Shown: positions 40,978 to 49,828 of the stretch, piece after piece
Position numbering within the stretch: the first letter of the stretch is position 1
Layout: every line of letters begins with the position of its first letter
Assembly (NCBI RefSeq): GCF_037996765.1
Contig: NZ_JBBNAD010000004.1
Coordinates: forward strand, 682,001-746,000
Reading direction: 5' to 3'
Origin: Bdellovibrio sp. GT3
GTDB lineage: Bacteria; Bdellovibrionota; Bdellovibrionia; Bdellovibrionales; Bdellovibrionaceae
Length of the DNA: 64,000 nucleotides
Notes under the pieces: model-generated
Seen by the model: the letters and a program-made list of their open reading frames with translations, nothing else
Told to the model about the DNA's origin: nothing
Databases searched by the model: none
Translations under genes and position numbers: made by a program

Positions 40978-41106
40978 TGTTTTCCCCCGTGGTTTAAAAT
41001 TGCCACCAATTAAGCGGCAATAGGAGGTATTGCAGACGTCATGCCACGCAACCAGACGACAATTTGGCACCACAGTGCGGCCCGTGCGAGCATAATGACA
41101 GGGCAT

Positions 41107-41135
41107 AAAAAAAGCCGACTCGAAAGTCAGCTTTT
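41107..41135 (-). terminator. Terminator after tRNA-Leu
   Basis: On the minus strand AAAAGCTGACT and AGTCGGCTTT form about ten pairs with a TTCG tetraloop, followed by a T-run. It lies just past the tRNA-Leu CCA end. Confidence 0.88.
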
Positions 41136-41140
41136 TAAAT

Positions 41141-41223
41141 TGGTGCGCGGAGAGGGACTTGAACCCTCACGCTTGCGCATACGCCCCTCAAACGTACGTG
41201 TCTACCAATTCCACCATCCGCGC
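41141..41223 (-). tRNA. tRNA-Leu (GAG)
   Basis: The minus strand folds as a complete class II tRNA: acceptor GCGCGGA/TCCGCGC with discriminator A and encoded CCA, D-arm GGTGGAATTGGTAGAC, anticodon stem TACGT/GCGTA with loop TTGAGGG (anticodon GAG, reading CUC and CUU Leu codons), a long variable arm (TGCGCAAGCGT) and a canonical GGTTCAAGTCC T-arm. A terminator follows directly. 83 bases long. Confidence 0.95.
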
Positions 41224-41308
41224 GCACCGAGGATCAAGTTAACCTTGGGCTGTTGAGTCCGTCAATGATGCGCGATGCGCAAAAGATAGGTCGATAGCGC
41301 AGGTCTTT

Positions 41309-41842
41309 TTATTTCACCGAATAAACTACATCCACACAGGTGTCGCCGCGCTGATTGATTTGCTTGATCTTAAACGCAGTCTCCGTTCGGCGGGAGAAGA
41401 GCTTTTTGCCCTCGTTTAAGAACACTGCCACCGTTTGAATCTGCATCTCATCTACCAGGCCCTGGTCATGGAACAGTCCCACCAGTTCGCCACCGCCAAC
41501 CAGCCATACGTTTTTACCATTGGCCAGTCGGACTAACTCCTTGTGGAGAGGTCCCACATCACCCTGAACGAAGCGAATGTCTGCTCCTTCAACGGGGTTC
41601 AGTTTTCGATGAGTAAAAACCAGGCAGGGGATTTGGTACGGCCAAGGCTCATTATTTTTACTATTATAGTTCAGGAGCCACTCATAGGTTGCAGCCCCCA
41701 TTGCCAGAGCACCAATGCCGTCCATGAAGCTTTTGATGAAACTTAAATCAGAAGGGCCGTTTTTAAACAGCCACTCCAGGGAATCATTTTTATCGGCAAT
41801 GTATCCATCCAGGCTCGCGGCAGCAAAATAGATTGTTTTCAT
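41309..41842 (-). CDS. Dihydrofolate reductase / RibD C-terminal-like protein
   Basis: A 177-residue cytosolic protein of the RibD_C/DHFR-like superfamily. Motifs: IYFAAASLDGYIADKNDSLEWL at the start, IGALAMGAATYEWL, CLVFTHRKL, NVWLVGGGELVGLFHDQGLVDEMQIQTVAVFLNEGKKLF, including the Gly-rich NADPH-binding turn. Members are often annotated YyaP/YwjB-like reductases of unknown substrate; it is too short and too divergent to be called FolA. Monocistronic. Confidence 0.88.
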   Translation of the reverse strand: MKTIYFAAASLDGYIADKNDSLEWLFKNGPSDLSFIKSFMDGIGALAMGAATYEWLLNYNSKNNEPWPYQIPCLVFTHRKLNPVEGADIRFVQGDVGPLHKELVRLANGKNVWLVGGGELVGLFHDQGLVDEMQIQTVAVFLNEGKKLFSRRTETAFKIKQINQRGDTCVDVVYSVK

Positions 41843-41877
41843 TTATCTAGGATGGAATTGAATCGGACTTCAGTCAA

Positions 41878-42300
41878 TTAAGGTCGTTTGCCTTTGCTGG
41901 CTGCCGGGACTCTTTCGGCCAGGCCTTCCAGTTTCTTTCGTTGCTCCGGGCTCCAGGTTTTTAAAAAGCCTTCCGGATCTTTTTGCGCTTGTTTAATGAC
42001 TTGCTCCAGTTGCTCTGAAGTCAGTCCCTTCATATTGCCTAAAACATCCGCTGCAAGATTGTAAAGTTCTTGCTCGTTGGCAGAGTTTCCAGTGATGGAT
42101 TTAACATGCTCAGAAACCTTGCTGGCTTCTTTGGAGCTGTTGACCATGCTTTGGCGGCTTTGTGCATTTCTTAGATCCTGCTGCGTTTTTTCAATCGCAC
42201 TGATCGTATCCTCTTCGTCGCTTGCAAAAGCGTAAGCACTGCAAAACAAGGATGCTATAACGATGACCACAGCGATTGATTTACTGATAATCCCCAACAT
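41878..42300 (-). CDS. Exported helical protein, unknown
   Basis: 140 residues with a signal peptide (SIAVVIVIASLFCSAYAFA). The mature part is almost entirely charged and helical (TISAIEKTQQDLRNAQSRQS, LTSEQLEQVIKQAQKDPEGFLKTWSPEQRKKLEGL), suggesting a coiled coil or helical bundle, and lacks Cys. No family is recognised. It lies downstream of the second subtilase gene on the same strand, 94 bases away. Confidence 0.62.
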   Translation of the reverse strand: MLGIISKSIAVVIVIASLFCSAYAFASDEEDTISAIEKTQQDLRNAQSRQSMVNSSKEASKVSEHVKSITGNSANEQELYNLAADVLGNMKGLTSEQLEQVIKQAQKDPEGFLKTWSPEQRKKLEGLAERVPAASKGKRP

Positions 42301-42394
42301 ACTGAAACTTTCTCCTGGATTTGCAATAGGATAAAGGGGCGCGGGTTGGGGGAAAAGTTAAATGTAAGACACGTCTCAAGATGAGATCGCGAAT

Positions 42395-43825
42395 TTATTT
42401 TGCTTGGCGACCTAGTTTGATGGCTTGCACTTGTTTTAGACGCTCCAGGTATTGCTCGACATTGTAACTAGGCATGCCTGTTTGCGTTTGCAAGGCCTGT
42501 TGAAGGGCTTGGGTGAAGGACTCATCCAAGAGTTCAAGGTCTCTCAACGCGGAGCTGTTGGTGTAGTCATGGGTGACCGCTTGAATAGCCTGCTTTTGGA
42601 TTTTCAGCTGCACCATTTCGGGATGGGAGGAGATTAAACTCTGTGTATCGTAATAATCGGAGTTGATGGAGTATCCCTCGTTACGATAAGCGCAGGATAG
42701 CAACTTGGCGAAACGGGTGTCCTGAGGATTTAGGAAAAAGTTTTTGCGCAAAGTCTGCATGTCGTCTTTAGCAAGCTTCAGGGAGCTGTCTGTGCACACC
42801 TGCAATGTCAGTGGGCTCATTGCGACTTCCGCAAATCTGTAATTCAGCTTGTTATCGATTTCCTTGCGAACACATTCCGCATCGCTGTGACACGCAAGAC
42901 GAATGCGCATCGCAACCTGCACGGCCTTGTAGGAATTTAGCAGGCCCGTTTTATTGGTCTTTGAGTAAAGCTGGTGAAACGAGCGCAGCGCCGTTCTTTT
43001 AAGGAGCAGTTCTGCTTGTTGGCGATTCAAAGTGGGAAGCAGGGCTTTAAGATTGGCAATTGTGCCCGCAACCATTGGTGTGGCACCACTGGTTGCACCA
43101 AATAGTCCTTGCTCACCACGCCCATTGATTGAGGCCTGGTAGTCATCAGCAGGTGCCAGGATATCCAGTTCAATGGATTCCTGAGAGTAAACAGTTTGAA
43201 GGCCACGCGGGGAGTAAGAGCCCACGGATATCACCGCAGACGTTCGTTCAAAGTCGTCGATCGCTTCGGGGTGATCGTTGCCAGCGGCAAACACCCAGAT
43301 GATGCCCTTGGCATCCATCTCTTTCGCCATTTCCGTGATGCGCCCGTCGGGCCAGCCCATGGAGTTTGAGATCACTTGTGGTGGTGTTGGCAGAGTGCTG
43401 ATTTCATTGATGGCGTTGATGTAGAAGGCACCGGGATAAACTTTGCGAAGCTGAACATAGTCCACCAGCTCCGACATGGAAATCATGCCTGGGCCATTGA
43501 TGATGTTGGCAACGTTGGTACCATGATTGGCAGTTAGCTTGCGGCCACGATCGGCTTCAATATCGAAAGAGATTTCGCGAGTCAGGTTGATGTGCTGTTT
43601 TTCAAAGCCATTATCCAGAATTGAAAACGGCACTGCTTGCAGGCCGGGAATTTTTCGAAGATCTTCCTTCACCAGGTCAGCGCCGACATATTCCTGCGCC
43701 CAGAAAGGGGAAAGGATGCCGCCTTCAACTTCCAAAGGTTGGCGTGCCTCCAGCTCCACAAAGGCATGGGCCCAAGTGGTGGTGAATACAGTCAAAGTCA
43801 GTAGAAGTTTGCGAAGGTTTCTCAT
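42395..43825 (-). CDS. Exported subtilase-family (S8) protease
   Basis: About 476 residues from the ATG at 43825, chosen because it starts the signal peptide (LRKLLLTLTVFTTTWAHA); no clear ribosome site is seen. The S8 triad is present in divergent form: Asp in FSILDNGFE, His in NHGTNVANII and Ser in GATSGATPMVAG, with the oxyanion Asn in VISNSMGWP. A C-terminal helical region of about 180 residues with several Cys has no named domain. It is much less like classical subtilisins than the protease at 18006. Confidence 0.88.
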   Translation of the reverse strand: MRNLRKLLLTLTVFTTTWAHAFVELEARQPLEVEGGILSPFWAQEYVGADLVKEDLRKIPGLQAVPFSILDNGFEKQHINLTREISFDIEADRGRKLTANHGTNVANIINGPGMISMSELVDYVQLRKVYPGAFYINAINEISTLPTPPQVISNSMGWPDGRITEMAKEMDAKGIIWVFAAGNDHPEAIDDFERTSAVISVGSYSPRGLQTVYSQESIELDILAPADDYQASINGRGEQGLFGATSGATPMVAGTIANLKALLPTLNRQQAELLLKRTALRSFHQLYSKTNKTGLLNSYKAVQVAMRIRLACHSDAECVRKEIDNKLNYRFAEVAMSPLTLQVCTDSSLKLAKDDMQTLRKNFFLNPQDTRFAKLLSCAYRNEGYSINSDYYDTQSLISSHPEMVQLKIQKQAIQAVTHDYTNSSALRDLELLDESFTQALQQALQTQTGMPSYNVEQYLERLKQVQAIKLGRQAK

Positions 43826-43890
43826 TAGGTTATAGCTATGCGATTCCCGGGCCATGAGAGTGGGCTTTCAGATCTGGTATAAGCGAGTTG

Positions 43891-43920
43891 GAGCTTTGGA
43901 TGTATACCAAAAGCTCCAGA
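43891..43920 (-). terminator. Hairpin after SDR gene
   Basis: TGGAGCTTT and AAAGCTCCA form a nine-pair stem with a 12-base loop in the gap between the SDR gene and the subtilase gene. There is no T-tract, so termination is uncertain. Confidence 0.35.
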
Positions 43921-43961
43921 ACGCCATCGCTGTTCAATTTCTTTACAAGTGTTCCAGGCGG

Positions 43962-44711
43962 TTATTTTTTGAAAACCAGAAATCCATCGTCGACAGGAAC
44001 GGTGGTTCCGTTGATGGCCTGGGCGGCGTCGGTAAACAAGAAGGCCACAACGCTGGCTACCTTTTCAGGTTCAATCAGGCGATTGTGCATGTGCTGTTTT
44101 GCCAAAGAGTCTTTCACTTCTTTGTTGTCACCCAGTATCGGGGTATTGATAAATCCCGGGGCCACGCCCACCACACGAATGCCATGGCTGGCAAGTTCAA
44201 GGGCGGCCGTTTTACTCATCATCACGACGGCGGCTTTCGCAGCATTGTAGTTAAAGCTTCCCTCTGAAGCCATGGTCCCATAAATGGAGGCGGTGTTGAC
44301 AAAGGTTCCTTTGCTTCCAAGTTGAACCATTTTTTTTGCAGCGTAGTACATGCCGTAGTAGACACTGTGTTGATCGACTTCGATCACTTTCAAATACGAA
44401 GCTGGATCCATTTCCAGAAAAGGTTTCACCAGGCCAATGCCCGCATTATTGAAAATTCCATTTAAGGTGCCGAATTTCTCAACGGCAAAATCAACCATGG
44501 CCTTCACCTGGTCAGCTTTGGAAACATCCACTTTGAATGAATGAGAGAGGACACCGATTTCACGCAGTTCTTCGGCGGTTTTTTCCGCCCCCTGGTCGTT
44601 AAAGTCGGCGCATAAAATCTTTGCGCCCTTCTTGGCAAGCACAACTGCGGCCTCCCGGCCAATGCCACTTGCGGCGCCGGTCACGATGATGACATGATCC
44701 TTTAATTCCAC
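43962..44711 (-). CDS. Short-chain dehydrogenase/reductase
   Basis: 249 residues starting at GTG 44711, chosen because GGGAGG lies five bases upstream. Classical SDR features: TGAASGIG nucleotide site, Asp after strand 2 (LCADFND, favouring NAD), FNNAGIG, and the catalytic Ser-Tyr-Lys as NTASIYG with NYNAAKAA. The ending VNGTTVPVDDGFLVFKK (read as INGTTVPVDDGFLV) is standard for SDRs of the FabG/3-ketoacyl type, but the substrate is not defined. Monocistronic. Confidence 0.92.
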   Translation of the reverse strand: MELKDHVIIVTGAASGIGREAAVVLAKKGAKILCADFNDQGAEKTAEELREIGVLSHSFKVDVSKADQVKAMVDFAVEKFGTLNGIFNNAGIGLVKPFLEMDPASYLKVIEVDQHSVYYGMYYAAKKMVQLGSKGTFVNTASIYGTMASEGSFNYNAAKAAVVMMSKTAALELASHGIRVVGVAPGFINTPILGDNKEVKDSLAKQHMHNRLIEPEKVASVVAFLFTDAAQAINGTTVPVDDGFLVFKK

Positions 44712-44909
44712 GGGGACCTCCCTCGGTAATATCATTGTAAAAGTGAGCGGGGGAAGTCACCGAAGAGTCGTGGAAATATGGCGAATAACAGAGTGGGACT
44801 GTGTTGGATTAGAGGAGGGGAATTGTAGAAAATATCTGACAAGTTTTGGACAGTTGTGAATTATTTGTCCCGATTTGAGAACGTGATTTCGGGGGCATTT
44901 GAACCTCGC

Positions 44910-44915
44910 TATACT
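44910..44915 (+). promoter_or_regulatory. Possible -10 element (TATACT) right before a small ORF
   Basis: TATACT (5 of 6 to TATAAT) ends eight bases before the ATG at 44923, so transcription would begin at or next to the start codon. No good -35 is seen at 17 bases. Confidence 0.35.
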
Positions 44916-44922
44916 GAGAGGC

Positions 44923-45084
44923 ATGAAAACACCGAAAGTCATTAGTCTGAGTCTTCTGGTAATTATGGTACTTGGCGGTTATGCGCTCATCTCGGTTTCC
45001 GCTGAATACAGAGCTCAACAAGATTCCAAATCAATTGTTGTTCAAGTGAGCTCCAGCTCGTCAACACTGGTATCTGTCGAATAA
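44923..45084 (+). CDS. Small single-pass membrane or exported protein
   Basis: A 53-residue product with one hydrophobic segment (ISLSLLVIMVLGGYALISVSA) after a short basic start, then a Gln/Ser/Val-rich tail of about 25 residues. It is either a one-helix membrane protein or a very short secreted peptide. GAGAGG lies almost against the ATG. An in-frame TTG at 44899 adds eight residues. No family is recognised. It converges on the OsmC gene with a GATCAGGC/GCCTGATC hairpin between. Confidence 0.5.
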   Translation: MKTPKVISLSLLVIMVLGGYALISVSAEYRAQQDSKSIVVQVSSSSSTLVSVE

Positions 45085-45088
45085 CCGA

Positions 45089-45529
45089 TCAGGCAAATTG
45101 CGCCTGATCATTGGCAATCGTCTCTCCATTTACTTGCACAGAATAGAATATCGGCACCGCTTTGGACAGCATTGCGGCCGTCCCACTGTATTGGTGGGTG
45201 GATCTTTTTGCCGCTTCAACCACCTGGGCGCCATCCACATTTGGGCCTTTGACGGAATAAGTTAAATCAATGCGCGTAAAGATTTTGGGATGCTTATCGG
45301 TGAGTCCCGCACGTGCTTCCAAATCAAAACTTTCATACTGAACCTGAAACTTTGCCATCAAGTCCACAACATCGGTTCCTGTGCAGCCGCACAGTGCTGC
45401 CAGAACCAGCTCTTTAGGGCTGGGACCTTCAGACTTTGCATCAGACAGAGCGACGTCCAGATCTCCTTGCATGCCGCGAACCTCAAATTTAAAATGGTGA
45501 CCGTCTATTCTGTGAACTTTTGCTCTCAT
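45089..45529 (-). CDS. OsmC-family protein with one catalytic Cys missing
   Basis: A 146-residue OsmC/Ohr-superfamily protein: GPSPKELVLAALCGCTGTDVVDLMAK carries the first conserved Cys. The second conserved site, usually ...YC.V..ML, reads STHQYSGTAAML with Ser in place of Cys. Thus a normal two-Cys peroxidase cycle looks impossible, although the fold is intact. The family removes organic hydroperoxides. It is divergent from the GapN-like gene. Confidence 0.86.
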   Translation of the reverse strand: MRAKVHRIDGHHFKFEVRGMQGDLDVALSDAKSEGPSPKELVLAALCGCTGTDVVDLMAKFQVQYESFDLEARAGLTDKHPKIFTRIDLTYSVKGPNVDGAQVVEAAKRSTHQYSGTAAMLSKAVPIFYSVQVNGETIANDQAQFA

Positions 45530-45623
45530 AGGTGTCCTTTTTGTATTTCAAAATCCTATCCAAGATTTTCTGTCATTTCAAACATATGATTGTCAGGCTG
45601 AGATCATTTGGAGAGGAAATCAA

Positions 45624-47198
45624 ATGGCACAGGTACTACCAGCTTTCCCAGGCATTCCCGAAATCAATGGTCGCATTCTGATCAACGGCGAATTACGAAG
45701 TCAGGGATTTGAGACCATTCCCGTCCACTCGACCTGCACCACTGAGCCCGAGCTTAAGAAGATCGGCACGACACCTCACGTGAGTGTAGAAATTCTAAGA
45801 GAGGCCGTGCAGGCCGCCTCTGCAGCATGGGGCAAGGGACTGGGGGAGTGGGCCACGGCGAAAATGGAGGAACGAATAAATGCTGTTATGAAGTTTCGCA
45901 ACGGCATGGTTCAGCAACGCGAACTTATCTGTCGCTTGCTAATGTGGGAGATTGGAAAAACCTGGATTGATTCTCAAGCGGAGTTTGATCGCACCATTCA
46001 ATACATCGATGACACGGTTGATGAAGTTAAAAACATGGAACGTGAAGCCGGTCGCTTTCATTTTTCCGGTGGTGTCATGGCGCAAATTCGCCGGGCCCCC
46101 TTGGGTGTGACACTTTGTATGGGGCCTTTTAATTATCCTTTGAATGAAACTTTCACGACGTTGATTCCGGCTTTGATTATGGGGAATACCGCCATCGTTA
46201 AGGTCGCTCGCTATGGGCAATTGCTGTGGGATCCGTTGCTGGAGGTCTTTCGGGACGCTTTTCCAAAGGGTGTGGTGAATGTTATCAATGGATTGGGGCG
46301 CGAAATCGTCAATCCCGTCGTCCGTGATGGCAAAATTGATGTCCTGGCTTTCATTGGCACCAGCAAGGTCGCCAGTCAGATCAAGATTGCGCATCCTCAG
46401 CCCTTTCGTTTTCGCAGTATTCTAAGTCTGGAAGCAAAGAACCCTGCGATCATCATGGAAGATGCGGACCTGGATAATGCGGTCAGTGAGTGCGCGAAAG
46501 GAGCTCTTTCGTTTAATGGACAAAGGTGTACGGCATTGAAAATGATTTTTGTGCATAAAAAAGTGGCCAGTGAGTTTACCAAGCGCCTGGTGCAAAAAAT
46601 CGATTCCATGAAACCCGGTATGCCTTGGGATGAAGGAGTGGCGATCACTCCGCTTCCGGACCCCAAAAAATCCGAGTACCTGAATAGTCTGATCAATGAT
46701 GCTGTTGCGAAAGGCGCTGAACTGGCCAATAAAGAAAAAGGTGGAAAAATTCACGACGGTATTTACTTTCCTGCGGTGCTGGCTCGGGTCCCGTTGAATT
46801 CAAGAATCGCGATTGAGGAACAATTCGGACCCGTGGTTCCGATTGCAGAGTTTGAAGACTATAAGGAGATTGAAGATTATATTTTAAATTCTCCCTATGG
46901 AAATCAAGCCAGTGTGTTTGGTCAGGATGCACAAATGTTAGGAGTTATGATTGATCGACTGAGCAACCAAGTGTGTCGTATCAATATCAACAGTCAGTGC
47001 CAGCGCGGACCCGATGTGTATCCGTTCACAGGAAGAAAGAATTCAGCAGAAGGTACATTGAGTGTCTATGATGCACTTCGATCATTCAGTATCCGCTGTA
47101 TGGTGGCAGCTAAGCAGGATCAGGCTTCTCGTCAGGTGATACAGGGCGTGCTTCATCAGGACAGTTCCAATTTTCTTTCCATGAACGTGGTGTTGTAG
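45624..47198 (+). CDS. GapN-like aldehyde dehydrogenase (ALDH family 11-like)
   Basis: A 524-residue dehydrogenase. The active site has Cys in SFNGQRCTALKMIF and Glu in LSLEAKNPAIIMEDADL. PFNYPLNETFTTLIPALIMGN and the substrate-binding RININSQCQRGPDVYPFTGRKNSAEG block resemble non-phosphorylating NADP-dependent glyceraldehyde-3-phosphate dehydrogenases rather than general ALDHs. It is 30-50 residues longer than typical GapN. GAGAGG precedes the ATG. If it is GapN it would yield NADPH while bypassing GAPDH and PGK. Substrate remains inferred. Confidence 0.85.
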   Translation: MAQVLPAFPGIPEINGRILINGELRSQGFETIPVHSTCTTEPELKKIGTTPHVSVEILREAVQAASAAWGKGLGEWATAKMEERINAVMKFRNGMVQQRELICRLLMWEIGKTWIDSQAEFDRTIQYIDDTVDEVKNMEREAGRFHFSGGVMAQIRRAPLGVTLCMGPFNYPLNETFTTLIPALIMGNTAIVKVARYGQLLWDPLLEVFRDAFPKGVVNVINGLGREIVNPVVRDGKIDVLAFIGTSKVASQIKIAHPQPFRFRSILSLEAKNPAIIMEDADLDNAVSECAKGALSFNGQRCTALKMIFVHKKVASEFTKRLVQKIDSMKPGMPWDEGVAITPLPDPKKSEYLNSLINDAVAKGAELANKEKGGKIHDGIYFPAVLARVPLNSRIAIEEQFGPVVPIAEFEDYKEIEDYILNSPYGNQASVFGQDAQMLGVMIDRLSNQVCRININSQCQRGPDVYPFTGRKNSAEGTLSVYDALRSFSIRCMVAAKQDQASRQVIQGVLHQDSSNFLSMNVVL

Positions 47199-47209
47199 TG
47201 AAGTAATTC

Positions 47210-47240
47210 TTGACAGATAGAACTGCTTTCTTGGAAATAC
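47210..47240 (+). promoter_or_regulatory. Possible sigma70 promoter for Ca2+/H+ antiporter
   Basis: A perfect -35 TTGACA (47210-47215) lies just after the GapN-like gene, with weak -10 candidates (GGAAAT at 17 bases, AAATAC at 19). Supports separate transcription of the antiporter gene. Confidence 0.35.
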
Positions 47241-47270
47241 AAAAATGAATTTCACGGCAGGAGAACAGTT

Positions 47271-48377
47271 ATGATGAATCGTTCTAATTTACGTTTGCTG
47301 ACATCATGGACAACTGTTCTTGTGTATTTTCTGGCTTTGTCGACTTGGATGGCCACGGTGACCTCTCCAATTATGTTGGGGGTTCTGTTCGTCGCATTTT
47401 TTGCGGTGGTTTTGTGGGCGGCTTTTGGAGTTGTTCATGAGGCCGAAGTATTGGCGGAAGTTTTAGGGGAGCCCTATGGCACACTGATCCTCACGTTGTC
47501 GATCGTGATCATCGAGGTGGCTCTGGTGGGTGCTGTGATGCTGGGATCGGGAGCTGCTCCAACCATGGGACGCGATACGATGTTCGCGGTACTCATGATC
47601 GTGATGAATGGTGTCGTGGGCTTGGGACTTTTTATCGGAGGTCTAAAGCATCGCGAACAGTCCTACAATCTTCAAGGTGCAGCGTCTTATCTTTCTGTTT
47701 TGATTCCCCTGACCTGTATTGCTCTGATACTTCCAAACTTCACGACGTCAACGGCAGAAGGCACTTTGTCGTTTTGGCAGTCCACGTATTTTTCTGTTTT
47801 CTCCATTGCATTGTATGGGGTCTTTCTGATCACACAGACGGGACGTCACCGGGCATTTTATGTGCATCAAATTGAGGGCAAGGTTGACGAGGATGTCGAT
47901 GCTCCTCGTGCACCTATTAACTGGAAGGAGATGCGCAAGCACGTGTTTTTGCTTTTGGCGAATATTCTGCCAATCGTGCTTTTATCCAAGGGTCTCGCAA
48001 AAATTCTGGATGCGGAAATCAAAGCTCTGGATTTGCCGCTGGCTCTGGGTGGTGTTGTTGTTGCGGCCGTGGTTTTTGCTCCAGAGGGGATCAGTGCATT
48101 GCGTGCGGTTGCGCGCAATGATCTGCAAAGAACAATCAATCTATGTCTGGGGGCCGCAACCTCCACGGTGGGTTTGACCGTTCCGGTAATTTTGGCAATT
48201 GGTACGATCACAGGCCAAACAGTTATTTTAGGGCTCGCGCCTCGCGAAGTGACTCTACTGGGAATGACCTTGATCCTAAGCACTTTGACGTTCTCAAATA
48301 GACGAACCACAATGCTCGAGGGAACTGTGCATTTGATTTTGTTCCTCGTGTATCTGGTTTTGGTATTCAATCCGTAA
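47271..48377 (+). CDS. CaCA-family Ca2+/H+ antiporter, ChaA-like
   Basis: A 368-residue inner-membrane exchanger of about 11 helices. Both alpha-repeat signatures are present: EPYGTLILTLSIVIIEVALV with the ion-binding Glu, and VVFAPEGISALRAVARND...CLGAATSTVGLTVPVILAIG with FAPEG. This matches ChaA-type calcium or sodium/proton antiporters. A strong AGGAGA site precedes the ATG-ATG start. Monocistronic or in a loose unit with the GapN-like gene. Confidence 0.91.
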   Translation: MMNRSNLRLLTSWTTVLVYFLALSTWMATVTSPIMLGVLFVAFFAVVLWAAFGVVHEAEVLAEVLGEPYGTLILTLSIVIIEVALVGAVMLGSGAAPTMGRDTMFAVLMIVMNGVVGLGLFIGGLKHREQSYNLQGAASYLSVLIPLTCIALILPNFTTSTAEGTLSFWQSTYFSVFSIALYGVFLITQTGRHRAFYVHQIEGKVDEDVDAPRAPINWKEMRKHVFLLLANILPIVLLSKGLAKILDAEIKALDLPLALGGVVVAAVVFAPEGISALRAVARNDLQRTINLCLGAATSTVGLTVPVILAIGTITGQTVILGLAPREVTLLGMTLILSTLTFSNRRTTMLEGTVHLILFLVYLVLVFNP

Positions 48378-48439
48378 TACAGTTATTAGTTGCTGGGTCA
48401 CAGCAATGTCATCAAACCATTGACCCCTAGTTCGGATGG

Positions 48440-49828
48440 GTGAAACTGGGACGGATGGTTGAATTCATCCGTTTTTTTAAGAAAATATTGAAGGCATTTG
48501 CATCATTGCGATTGGCGGTGATGTTGCTTTTGATTCTTTCTATTCTGATCTGTATCGGCACGATTGTGGAAAGTCGTCTTGATGCCCAGGCTGCCAAAGT
48601 TTTTGTTTACGGATCAGTTTGGATGCAACTGACCATGGGGCTTCTTGTAATCAGTCTTATTGCGGTGATTGCAGATCGTTGGCCCTGGCAAAGAAAGCAC
48701 GCCGCATTCATATTGGCTCATATCGGCGTAATTATGATTGTGGTGGGATCCATCATCACTCAGCAAAAAGGTATTGATGGGACAATCCGTCTGGTGCCCG
48801 GGGAGAAAAGCGCTGCCGTAACGGTGCCTGAGACAGAGTTGATTTTGTACCGCTCCAAAGACGGAGCCAGTTACGATATAGTTTATTCAGAACCCGTTCA
48901 ATTTTTAAAGCATCCCATACTTCCAGAAAAACCCTTTCTGATTAAAACCAAAGAATCGGAAATTGAAATTGTAGAGTCTGTTCCTTACGGAGTTCCCAAG
49001 CGCAATGTGCAAAACTCATTGATCGCGCAAAGCGGGGCGGGGCTTCGATTCCAGATGATGAATGACCGAATCCAGACATTAGAGTGGCTGGTGCAAAGAA
49101 ATGTTTTTGAAAAAATCAATTTCGATATGGGACCGGTGCTGGTTTCAATGGGTGGATTGTGGCAAAGAAATCTGGAACGACATGAGATTCGTCTGGTGCC
49201 GCAGCCGACAGGAGCCCAATATAGTTTTTATCAGAAAAACCAAGCAGATCCCACTGCCAAGGGGGAGCTTGTTGAGGGCGACAAGGTCCATACTCCGTGG
49301 ATGGGGCTGGAGTTCCGCATGCTCCGTTACTTTCCAAAGGCCGAACTAAAATGGGATCTGCAAAAATTAGATCATCCGACCCCGCAAAGCACGGCAGCAC
49401 TTTTAGTTCGTCAGGGCGGACATGAGAACTGGCTGTTTTTGAATGACTATCTTAAGATTTTTACGGAATCCCACGTTTACTTATTGAGCTACCGAAACCG
49501 TCAGGTGGATTTGGGGTTTCCGTTGGAACTTAAGGAATTCAGAAAGACCAAGTATCCCGGCAGCAGCAAAGCCATGGCTTATGAAAGCACCGTTGGTTAT
49601 GCTGATGGAAAAGATGTCGTGATCTCCATGAACGAGCCGTTGCAATACGAAGGCTTCAGTATTTATCAGGCGGGGTTTGATCCGCTACCGAACTCCTCGC
49701 AGTTTGCCAGTATCTTGTCAGTCAATCGCGACCCGGGAAGACCTTTGAAATACCTGGGGTCGCTTATTATGACTCTGGGGATTTTGCTTTTGTTTTACTT
49801 TAGAAAACAATATCGCCAAAAACCCTAG
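48440..49828 (+). CDS. ResB-like cytochrome c biogenesis protein
   Basis: A 462-residue membrane protein. N-terminal helices (SLRLAVMLLLILSILICIGTIVESR, VWMQLTMGLLVISLIAVIADR, AAFILAHIGVIMIVVGSII) precede a large periplasmic domain and a final helix (YLGSLIMTLGILLLFYF). The order and the EPLQYEGFSIYQAGFDP block match ResB/Ccs1 of system II heme attachment. Start is GTG 48440 or ATG 48455; neither has a clear ribosome site. The partner ResC/CcsA is not in the window. It is near nrfHA, which needs c-heme attachment, though on the opposite strand. Confidence 0.87.
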   Translation: MKLGRMVEFIRFFKKILKAFASLRLAVMLLLILSILICIGTIVESRLDAQAAKVFVYGSVWMQLTMGLLVISLIAVIADRWPWQRKHAAFILAHIGVIMIVVGSIITQQKGIDGTIRLVPGEKSAAVTVPETELILYRSKDGASYDIVYSEPVQFLKHPILPEKPFLIKTKESEIEIVESVPYGVPKRNVQNSLIAQSGAGLRFQMMNDRIQTLEWLVQRNVFEKINFDMGPVLVSMGGLWQRNLERHEIRLVPQPTGAQYSFYQKNQADPTAKGELVEGDKVHTPWMGLEFRMLRYFPKAELKWDLQKLDHPTPQSTAALLVRQGGHENWLFLNDYLKIFTESHVYLLSYRNRQVDLGFPLELKEFRKTKYPGSSKAMAYESTVGYADGKDVVISMNEPLQYEGFSIYQAGFDPLPNSSQFASILSVNRDPGRPLKYLGSLIMTLGILLLFYFRKQYRQKP

